Origin: Amanita rubescens
Lineage: Eukaryota > Basidiomycota > Agaricomycetes > Agaricales > Amanitaceae
Length of the DNA: 64,000 nt
Direction of reading: 5' to 3'
Assembly (NCBI GenBank): GCA_015039365.1
Contig: WION01000147.1
Span: 60,619 to 124,618 of the forward strand
Positions 55,795 through 64,000 of the stretch are shown here, in pieces. How positions within the stretch are numbered: position 1 is the first letter of the stretch; the number at the start of each line of letters is the position of its first letter. Under the pieces are notes generated by a model. The model saw nothing but the letters and a program-made list of their open reading frames with translations. It ran no database searches and was not told the origin of the DNA. Made by a program: the position numbers and the translations under genes.

Positions 55795-58081
55795 ATGCAA
55801 CCAGACATGAAGGCGGATGGGGCTTCTGTCGTCTCGGAAGAGTCCTACACCATAACACTAGCTGCGATGGACCCAATACATTCAAAGGTGGAGGAGGCTC
55901 ATCGTCCTAGCGACGATACGATTTTTGTAGATTGGGATGGTCCTGATGACCCCGCCAACCCTCTCAAGTGAGTTTCAACGCGTTTTTATTTTTGGAGCAA
56001 TTTACGACGCTCGCTTATAGCTGGACGTTCAAGAAAAAATGGATATCCACGATCGTCGTGTCTCTATTCACATTTATCAGCCCAGTGTCCTCGTCGATGG
56101 TGGCACCTGCTTCGAATGCCATAGCCGCGCAATTCCATGTTACCAGCGATGTCATTGTCATGATGATAACGTCCGTATTTATCTTGGGCTACGGTGAGTA
56201 ATTGAATGGAGTCCCAGCATGGTGTTCAAGTTACGATGTGATAACAGCTGTTGGTCCCCTGGTTTGTTATACAATATGCCTGGTATTCTACTTGGAAACT
56301 GATCAAATACATCACTTAGGTTTTAAGTCCCTTGAGTGAGATGTATGGTCGCTCTCGAATCGTGCAACTTGCGAACATGTGGTACCTCGGTACGGCTCGA
56401 CACGTCCTTCCCGGATCTGACATCCATGCCGTTTGAACAGCTTGGAACATCGGCTGTAGTTTTGCTCAAAGTGAAGGACAGCTTATTGCGTTTCGTCTGT
56501 TGGCTGGTCTGGGAGGCAGCGCGCCCCTTTCGGTACGCCTGACGTCCGTGCGGATCATGTTTTCCCTGAAATTATCCCAGATAGGTGGCGGGGTTCTCGC
56601 TGATATGTGGAGTGCAGAGGAAAGAGGAAAAGCGATTGCGATCTATTCTTTGGCTCCGTTATTGGGCCCCGTTTTGGGCCCCATTTGTGGTGCATGGTTG
56701 GTAATCTATACCGGCTTCAGAAACACGATCTGATTCCTGAAATAGGATAGTAGAACGTTCCACATGGCGTTGGGTTGTAAGCCCCCTCCCACATCTCTGT
56801 CCCTGTGGCTCACATTTCGGAAAGTACTGGGCAACAAGCATTGTCGATGCGGCGATCCAAGTGTTGGGCCTATTTTTCCTGAAAGAAAGTATGCCGATCA
56901 TTCCCTGTAAATTTAGATGTCCTATTAATAACTTCGCCAGCCTACGCACCATTTCTCCTGGAACAGAAAGCGAAACGTATACGCCAGAGTATAGATATCG
57001 AGAAGGGCCAGTTTCTAAAGATATGCACCATATATGAAAAAAATGGGTCCAGAACGTAACTGACTTCCATAATTTTTGGGCGCTAGACCGAAGGTTACTA
57101 AGCTGACGTTTAGGTGGACGCAGATCTTTGGTCGTTCCATGACGCGGCCGTTTGCCCTATTTGCACGAGAATCAATCATTCAGCTTATCTCTCTCTATTC
57201 CGCTTTTCTCTATGGCTTGCTTTATCGTAAGTCGTCTATATCTTAACTGGATCATTGTTGATAATCCGCCCTCACAAGTATTCCTAACTAGCATGCCCTC
57301 CATTTTCTCGAATGTCTATAAGGAGTCAGTTGGAATCGGCGGATTACACTATATCTCAATGGGCCTAGGATTGACCCTGGTGTCGCAAATAAATGCTCGA
57401 ATGTTGGATCGGATATATATCTACTTTAAAAACAAGAATGGAGGCGTAGGCGAGCCAGAATTCAGATTGCGTACGTTCTACGCACTTCTTTCTCCACGCC
57501 ATTTGTCTTATGCCGTCCGTTCCTGGAATAGCTTCCACATTTTTTGGTGCTGCGCTACTTCCAATTGGCCTACTCATATCCGGATGGGCAGCCCAAGCCG
57601 GCGTTCACTGGGCTGTCACAGACTTGGTGAGTTGGTTGAGTTGGACGTACCATCTCATACTCAACGGCTCACTTAGGGGATAATATTCATAGGCGGAGGC
57701 ATCATATTGGTGTTCCAATCTACCCAGGCATACATTATTGACGCCTTTCCTTTGTATGCCGCATCGGGTTAGACAAGCCATATTGTTATCTTGTCCACGA
57801 ATCTTACCGCCAATTTCTGTTTACAGCTCTGGCATGTGTAATCTGCCTCCGAAGTGCAGCTGGTTTCGGTTTCCCGCTGTTTGGACCAGCAATGTACGAT
57901 GCTCTTGGCTACGGAAAAGGGAATACAGTCCTTGCATGCGTCTCCATCGTGCTTGGCTGGCCAGCGTATGCTTCGAACCGTATTCCGTAAATAATGCAAA
58001 TGGCTAACACTCGCGTATTACAGGCCCTGGATATTTTGGGTTTACGGAAAACGAATTCGCGCAAGCAGCCGCTACACGTGA
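55795..58081 (+). CDS. MFS multidrug-type exporter (DHA1 family)
   Basis: An intact gene with about a dozen introns, all 46-60 nt with GT/AG ends, whose exons join in frame. It starts MQPDMKADGASVVSEE, then [20 protein letters not shown] (the usual N-terminal DDPxNPxNW signature). Transmembrane segments follow with YAVGPLVLSPLSEMYGR (loop 2-3 motif A), RLLAGLGGSAPLSIGGGVLA, DMWSAEERGKAIAIYSLAPL, GPVLGPICGAWI (antiporter motif C), ERSTWRWVFW and FLKETYAP. The second half includes LTSMPSIFSNVYKESVGIGG, LFYALLP-region helices and a last exon PWIFWVYGKRIRASSRYT. Twelve helices are expected. DHA1 exporters of this type extrude drugs, polyamines or metabolites by proton antiport. It lies next to a secreted FAD oxidase, which could make its substrate. 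Confidence 0.88.
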
Positions 58082-58637
58082 ACATCGAATCAATCGCATG
58101 GTTTTCTCATCGCATGCGCACCGCATGCCACGCTGGTCATTGTTTATTGTATTATTTAAGAACGCACGTTGGTAGACGGCATAACACCGTCACCAACGGA
58201 TTTTGTATTATACGATGTCACCCTGCAAATGTATTCATCTGATTCATTTCAATCGATGATCACCTACCACAGTTATCCTTGCCTGGACGAGAACAATTGA
58301 GGAGCTCTGTCGTGGCCGTGTTTCTTCTCGCAGACTCGAGCTGACACCACTTTCGTGCTGCTTAGTTTTAAGACCGCAAGACGTGTCATGTCGTGATAAC
58401 GATGAATGCCTCGGTTGCTGAATGTTGAACGTTGAACGCAGCATCACATAGTGGAGTTCTCGACAAAGTTGAATTCTTTTATTTACGTACAGGAGCTGCG
58501 TTGCCATTGTAGACAACGACAAAATTGAAAAAAGCAACAAAATAGCCATTTATAAACCAATAGGCCCATTCAGATGTTTGACGATGAACCTTACAATCGA
58601 CGATAAATAAAGAGTGCACTAGAGTTGATGGCCATGC
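58082..58637. other. convergent intergenic region
   Basis: 3' flanks of the MFS gene and of the FAD oxidase gene; no gene seen. Confidence 0.45.
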
Positions 58638-60357
58638 TTACCCAGTAGGATCATACTTGGATTGGACGCTCTTGAGCCGATCGTAATCATTGTACGAAGC
58701 AAACACGTTTTGTGAAAGATCACACTCGCCGATGTAGAGAGGTATACCAGGAGAGGGAGGAGATCTATATTCCTTCGTCAGCCCGACTCCAATGCAAAAC
58801 CATCCGACATACTGCTCTAAGAGGAGCAGTCGTGCATCCTCAAGTGGTTTGGGAACATAATCCTGACCAGGCGGGAGCTGTAGGGCGAAATTGATGGTGA
58901 TGTATCCCCCGAGGGGTGCGTTCATTGGGTTTCCACCATTCGCTCTGCCGGCGAGAATCATAGGGTCCAAAACAGGAGTGTACGCAAGATAACCTTGAGT
59001 AAAGTATTGCTCCATCGATTGGCTGAAGTTCCAGAAATTCTGATAATACGACTGCAAGAGGGCATTTTCACGCCTTGCATTCGAGGCACCGAAAAATTCA
59101 ATGCTGTCCCTGGGGAACTTGGGGATAGATGTCACAAGATCGTAATAGCTTAAAGGTCCGAGGCTCTGAGAAGTTGCGTTGATGGATAACAATTCACCGA
59201 AAATGCTTTCGGGAAGTGAAGAACCCTTGTAGAACATGTAGACACTTGTAAATTGTGTTGGAGTTGGATCCCCGTTGTAGAGGAAGAGACCGATGATAAC
59301 TGAAAACCCGTTAGGCGGAGGAGTCGAGAATTCCAGTCTACTTACTGGCATGCGGATCCTGGGCTTCGTTGAAAGTTGCTAGAGCGGAAACGATAGCTAC
59401 GTTAGACGAGGCAGGGTACTGCAAAAATCGTCAGTCCTATTCTCCTTACCTGGTATCACATAAGACATACCGTGATAACACCGCCATAGTAGTTCAGCTG
59501 ATCCTTGGTACCAGTAGGGATTGCATTAACCTCGTAACGGGTCACAATACCACACCGGTTCGCACATCCCTTCAAAGCCCAGAATAGATCCGAATACTCG
59601 TTGGTCGCATTAACGGTGACAAACTCGCCCGTAACGAGAACGACATCCAGTTCTTTGAACTGGTCTGAAGCCCAACCGTACTCAGGAGACAGGTAACTGA
59701 CTCCTCCTCCCAAGAGTAAGCTAGTACCAACATCCCTTCGAACAATCAGTCGGGATGAAGCGCCAAAGGCCAACGTATACATACCTAACGCGACCGCCTA
59801 CAGCAGCCACACCGTACACCTGAGCAGCATCGATGATCTCCTCCCAAGTTGGACCAGGTTCAAAAATGACCGAGTTTCTCTCCGCATTGTACGTTATATT
59901 CTTCATATAAGAAAATAGAATCAATACACCATCTTGTACACTGTTCATCGCGATTAGCGCTCGTGCATAAAACAGAAAGAAAAAAAACTTACACGTTCCA
60001 ACCCTTCATGGCACTATGACCGCCAGACTGAACCGCATACAGGGATCCAGTCTTGTAAATAGCAGCCATCGCAGCCTGTACGTGCGTCGCGTCGCGAGGG
60101 TACACAACGCAGCTAGGGTCGACATCGACGTTGTTGAAATTCCAGGCAGCCTGAGTAGCGTCATAGTACCCCGTCGAACCGTTGAACTGTACAATCGTAG
60201 TCCCAAGTTGATGAACCAGAATAGTACACGCGGCGTGCGCGGCGGCAAATGCGGTAGCGTTTCTAGCAGCTAACAGGCTTCCGTCAACCGCAGATGACGC
60301 AAGGCCAAGAAACAGAGGTATTGTTAGACCGGAAAGATGCATGATTGACGTGAACAT
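58638..60357 (-). CDS. secreted FAD-linked oxidase, BBE-type
   Basis: Five or so exons. The N-terminus (MHLSGLTIPLFLGLASSAVDG) is a signal peptide; MFTSIMHLSG at 60357 and MHLSG at 60342 are alternative starts. The FAD-binding part contains CVVYPRDATHVQAAMAAIYK, YAVQSGGHSAMKGW (the His that carries 8-alpha flavin), an intron, VQDGVLILFSYMKNITYN, then FEPGPTWEEIIDAAQVYGVA, VGTSLLLGGGVSYLSPEYGW and DLFWALKGCANRCGIVTRYE. The C-terminal part (58638-59290) ends in YIGECDLSQNVFASYNDYDR, in the position of the BBE domain's NYxD motif. No second cysteine attachment site is obvious, so the flavin may be bound once. Such enzymes oxidise sugars, polyphenols or secondary metabolites outside the cell or in vesicles. 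Confidence 0.87.
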
Positions 60358-60769
60358 CCATCTAATGTGGATCTTTTTATAGGTTCGTAGACTAGGAAAA
60401 CATCAGGCACAACGCTTTTCGATCCATCTCCACTGGGGATGTTATGTTCGATGATGATAGCTATTGAATGCTGAACTGCGGCAAGAGATGAATATCACGG
60501 TAAGCGCTCCGAGAGGGGAATTTCGCCAGGAACATACTCACAGCATTAGAAAGACGGCCATTGAAGTGGTAGAGGTCAGGGATTGTTTGGGATACTCTGG
60601 TTACGCTTAAAAAAAAACAAGCACAAATATGGACAAAATGGCCATCTCTGGTTCCCCTTCGAACATGAAACCAGTCTTATCATCCCGTCACAAACCTCAA
60701 TGTGTCATGCTAGAACGTCCAAGTTATTCTGGTACTTAAACATATCAAGCCGTCCCAAAATATGAGAAA
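60358..60769. other. short intergenic region
   Basis: Promoter of the FAD oxidase gene and 3' flank of the next gene; nothing further recognised. Confidence 0.4.
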
Positions 60770-62389
60770 TCAGACTGATACATCCATGTCAACGGATCCT
60801 TCCATCGGCATTCCATCAACCTTCTTGGACTGCGTGCCATCCATAGTTGACCCAGTACAAACGCTCATCTTTGACGTTGAGCTAAGCGTAGACTTGGTGC
60901 TCAAGAAAGCAGATCCAGATTCATCGGCTGAATACTCTGCATGGCGTAAAGAATTTTCCGCGCTTGACGAGATAAAATGATCACTGGTCCGAGTCGTGTC
61001 CGCGGACGCGCTCGTAGAAGAATTAGATCTGGACTCGTGGGACATCGTATCAGCTGGAATAGGATCATTCAATATTGGGAAAACAACGGAGTTTCGGTTT
61101 TTTTCCACTGAGCATTCATTGCTGCCGGGTGCCGCTTGACATCGGCGCTTGCCTCTTGCTTTTCGGCTCGTCTTTGTATTGGTACCTTTCGGTTCCGAGA
61201 GAGATGATGACGACGAGTCGGCGCTCGCAGTGCGACCCAGGAACCGTTGGCTATGCGAGCGCAACACGCGTGTGTAACTTGGTAACACCGTAGGTTCCTT
61301 TCCGGGTTCTTGCGCGGTCGAATTAGGAAAGCCGACTCGGATAGAGTCAGCGCTCGACGAGAGGGACGCCGTGTCCTGGGAAGAGCTTTGCATGACAACA
61401 TCCGATTCGAATTCCCGGCTCGATTTATCCCCAGTTGACAGCTTGCGTCTTTTCCTCGAAGTGCTTCTTTCTTCTTCCTCTGTTACTTCGTACAAGGGCT
61501 CCAACCTCTGTGGTCCCCGAAGCATCTCGTGAAGATGGGCTGACCAATTCCCAGATTTGGCGCGCATAGACAGTGGACTCGAATTTTCTTCGAGCTGCTC
61601 TTCGAAGCTGAATTCGCCAAAGAAGCGTGGGTTCTCCCTTTCTGGGATCTTCATAGTACCAATCCGCATCGGCGCGGCAGGCACCTCTGGACGGATACCG
61701 ACCAAGACCTCGATAGCATTTCTGATAAAGCTGAGGGGCCTCTCGTCACCTGTGTCAATCGAAAGTGCCCGAGGCAGCTTGTCATTCAGAGTTTGCGCAA
61801 CTTGCACGAGTTCTTCCCGCGACATCGCAAGTAAATCTTCATGACTATTGAATGGTACGCATTCCAGAGCAGTGATAATGACAGCGTCCTCGTCCAGAGT
61901 AGAGTCAATGTTCTGTAACGCAAGGCGAGCCTCTCCTTGTCTGTAAGCATGCTGGCGGGGTCGAGGAGTAGTGCAAGGTGATGCGGGGGGCTGTGAGTCA
62001 CCGCCAGACCGTGCTTGTCGCGGCAGAGGTCGAAGGCTGCGAGGACCTGCAGGCTTCTTCGTCCAGGATCTGGATCCATCAGGCGCATATACCCTCATTG
62101 GATCAGAAGAACTGTTGCCTTGGCGGCGATCCAGCACATTATCGACAGTCGCAGCGTAGTCATATGCGTGCAGATGCTCAAAGCCAGCTTCGTCCTCTTC
62201 GCGATGACGTTTACCTAGCAGAGCGGGAACATTTGGCGATGGAGCAAGAAGTTCTAGTTTGAAAAGGAGACGTCGAAGAGGAGTGAATGGCTTGCGTAGT
62301 CTGGATGGGGTAGAATTTCTGTTCTTTGTTGATTTAGGCATGTGGATGATAGTGGATAGAATCAAGTTTCGTGCGTCTGTTATACTCAA
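60770..62389 (-). CDS. uncharacterised basic, serine-rich (probably nuclear) protein
   Basis: A single uninterrupted frame of 539 codons on the minus strand; MPKSTKNRNSTPSRLRKPFT at about 62341 is a plausible start, with MSITDARNLILSTII at 62389 as an alternative. Several basic clusters look like nuclear localisation signals (RLRKPFTPLRR, GKRHREED, SRKRRKLS, SRKARGKRR). The middle has one folded-looking segment (DEDAVIITALECVPFNSHED, LLAMSREELVQVAQTLNDKL, then PLSFIRNAIEVLVGIRPEVP). The C-terminal third is Ser/Thr-rich and probably disordered. No domain recognised. Confidence 0.7.
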   Translation of the reverse strand: MSITDARNLILSTIIHMPKSTKNRNSTPSRLRKPFTPLRRLLFKLELLAPSPNVPALLGKRHREEDEAGFEHLHAYDYAATVDNVLDRRQGNSSSDPMRVYAPDGSRSWTKKPAGPRSLRPLPRQARSGGDSQPPASPCTTPRPRQHAYRQGEARLALQNIDSTLDEDAVIITALECVPFNSHEDLLAMSREELVQVAQTLNDKLPRALSIDTGDERPLSFIRNAIEVLVGIRPEVPAAPMRIGTMKIPERENPRFFGEFSFEEQLEENSSPLSMRAKSGNWSAHLHEMLRGPQRLEPLYEVTEEEERSTSRKRRKLSTGDKSSREFESDVVMQSSSQDTASLSSSADSIRVGFPNSTAQEPGKEPTVLPSYTRVLRSHSQRFLGRTASADSSSSSLSEPKGTNTKTSRKARGKRRCQAAPGSNECSVEKNRNSVVFPILNDPIPADTMSHESRSNSSTSASADTTRTSDHFISSSAENSLRHAEYSADESGSAFLSTKSTLSSTSKMSVCTGSTMDGTQSKKVDGMPMEGSVDMDVSV

Positions 62390-62985
62390 GTGGCTGACAA
62401 CGTCAGCTCCACGTTTTGCTCTTCAGTGTTAGCATCAAGTGTACGGCCCAGTTTCGCTAATCCGTCACTTGAAACACGAATCGAACAGGTACAGGAGCCC
62501 CTAATTCCTTAAGTAGTATGACATCGGCTCGGTCACCCTAGAATGGAGGAAAACTCTAACCGAAAGCGTCGTCGCTTCCTCCAAGGCACGCATATACTTA
62601 GCCGCCAGGGGCATGAGTCATTTATTCATGCAATGCAGGGATCCCGAATACGAGCCGTAGTTTCTTGACAGGTCATATCAGTCATGTCGAATTGTCGCTT
62701 TCTTTCATAGCAACTAATCCATATTGCTACAATTGTGTGAACATTGTATACTGGGTACTGATTTTGCGATATCCACAAAAGTATCAACAAGCCTTGGGAC
62801 CATTCAAACAATTTCTGCATGTACTTAGTAGTTGTCTTGAACTGGACGCTGTAGCGTCTCTCTGACACGTGATCGCGTTTATCACGTAATCAAGTTGTGG
62901 ACAAATCGGATTCGTAATGTTTTTTAATCCAGCGTCACTGAACGAAGTCGGGGAGCGGAAAAACGCGCATATAGTCTCACCAGTA
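62390..62985. other. intergenic region
   Basis: No gene recognised. The segment around 62620-62870 is AT-rich with short frames on both strands. Confidence 0.4.
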
Positions 62986-62989
62986 CCCT

Positions 62990-63261
62990 AACTTATTACA
63001 CAGTGAAAGCAAAAGGTCCTGAGCCAGACTGAAGCGCGCCGGGATAAGCTCCGTGAATTGGAGAAAACATGCTTTGCGTTGAGGGACAGCGCCGGCGAGT
63101 GTGTGTTGGCGGCAAGTAGCGAACGGGAAAGACTCGGAATGGTGGTGAGAATGCTTGGGGTGAGCGGCAAACCAGTTACTACGCCAGAGCTGGATCGGCC
63201 AGAGTTGTTGGGGCCAGAGTGGGAGCCACAAAAGATGACGTTGCTAGGGCTGCAGCGTTAA
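62990..63261 (+). pseudogene. possible C-terminal exon or relic, coiled-coil
   Basis: A frame without its own early start reads QKVLSQTEARRDKLRELEKT, CFALRDSAGECVLAASSERE, RLGMVVRMLGVSGKPVTTPE and ends LLGLQR-stop at 63261. The RxKLRELExxxxALRDSxxE pattern looks like a helical coiled-coil segment. A TGA lies just upstream and no partner exon was found, so it may be a relic. Confidence 0.35.
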
Positions 63262-64000
63262 TTATTTTCCGAGGCCTGAAATATTTTCCTCGCTCGGATT
63301 TACCCCAGACCACGGCGACGCCCGAGACATCCAAGCAGGGCACGGCAATTCACGAAACATCTACTGGCGGCGTTACCCGGTGAGGCAACGGCTACACGCG
63401 AGACACCTAAGCAGGTGTTTCCCGCTGAAGCAACGGCAATACGCGAGACAAAAGACACGGCAACGGCCATTTGCATGCAAGATTGGCCACTGCAATATCG
63501 GCCCTCTCAGCCTATGGCCGATAGCGCAGGCTGGCCTCGGACCATGCCACGCAAAGCGGTGGCCCACACCTCTAAGTGTCAGAGCGTGGAGTGATCAAAG
63601 CGGAAAATCCCGTTTTGTTGAGACTGGGCCTGAGAGCGACCTGGTTCGTTGGGTCAGCGCAGCCTCGTCAACTTACAGTCCTCCGTGCTCTCGATCCTTT
63701 GACCAGACGCACCATTCGATTTCGCTCGTAGCCGTACCACGAGACACTCGCATCGCTCTGTGCGCTCTCAAGCCTTGACATCGTTTCTAACCAGCTGTCG
63801 CCTATCGCACGGTCATCTGACGTACTACCATTATCTCTTTGATCTCAACTCGCCCGCTGCCCTACACAACATCTACGCTTCGCGTACTAGTGGATCACCG
63901 CCACTTCTGCCTGCTGATCTGAGATCTCTTAATCCAGAATCCGAGACACATCATCCGGTGGCCTCTGTCACACAACTCTTCTTGATTCATACACAGCTAT
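63262..64000. other. GC-rich intergenic region with imperfect short repeats
   Basis: Between 63310 and 63470 the element CAACGGCWAYRCGCGAGACA-like recurs four times with changes, spaced 45-70 bases apart. No gene is called; the window end may contain the 5' side of a gene outside. Confidence 0.4.

Noticed and set aside
63310..63470. Short repeats near the right end as a mobile-element end
   Set aside because: Repeats are imperfect and no terminal inverted repeats or target-site duplication could be found.

Overview
The window is nuclear DNA of a filamentous basidiomycete, most likely an Agaricomycete. Genes carry many short introns (about 48-75 nt, GTRAGT...YAG). The gene families are also typical of that group: NACHT NTPases with an SNPAGAGKS/NGPAGAGKS P-loop, F-box/LRR proteins, DUF3669-type proteins, Zn2Cys6 regulators and a Dnf-type P4-ATPase. 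No tRNA, rRNA or CRISPR structure was recognised. All identifications come from reading the sequence; no database search was run.

Layout. (1) 1-36 kb is a fast-evolving accessory block. Seven plus-strand copies of one NACHT NTPase gene (2.5, 12.6, 14.7, 18.4, 20.7, 25.6 and 32.3 kb) end in membrane helices rather than repeat sensors. Between them lie an intact FAD monooxygenase (4.3-5.7 kb) with at least two relics, an F-box/LRR gene and a truncated duplicate of its 3' end, a probable PD-(D/E)XK-like protein, a DUF3669-type protein, scrambled HSP70 debris, and a textbook processed retrocopy with a 15-bp target-site duplication and poly(A) tract. (2) 36-45 kb holds two ordinary minus-strand genes: a seven-exon Zn2Cys6 transcription factor and a Dnf-type phospholipid flippase. 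(3) 46.6-52 kb is a sharply AT-rich island with a P-loop GTPase gene that looks exceptional. After eight normal exons, its coding sequence appears to be cut into one 2-nt, one 9-nt and 55 three-nucleotide exons, separated by introns of 46-73 nt, before rejoining longer C-terminal exons. (4) 52-62 kb holds a secreted PBP/TupA-like protein, a uroporphyrinogen-III synthase pseudogene, an intact multi-intron MFS exporter, a secreted FAD-linked (BBE-type) oxidase and an unrecognised serine-rich protein. (5) 62.4-64 kb is mostly non-coding.

The standout is the GTPase micro-exon array. The AG-to-GT spacing is almost always exactly 3 nt, while the triplets differ and contain no stop. Intron lengths are as tight as in any fungal gene. 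One and only one assignment of phases found here joins the upstream GTPase exons, the whole array and the C-terminal exons into one open frame of 1,371 nt (456 codons plus stop). I do not know of a described gene with such a run of single-codon-sized exons; transcript evidence would settle it.

The NACHT cluster reads as a birth-and-death immune-receptor-like family. Near-identical pairs (12.6/18.4 kb and 25.6/32.3 kb), one copy with a 2-nt deletion, one with an altered P-loop and shortened tail, and flanking genes dragged along as fragments show repeated segmental duplication.
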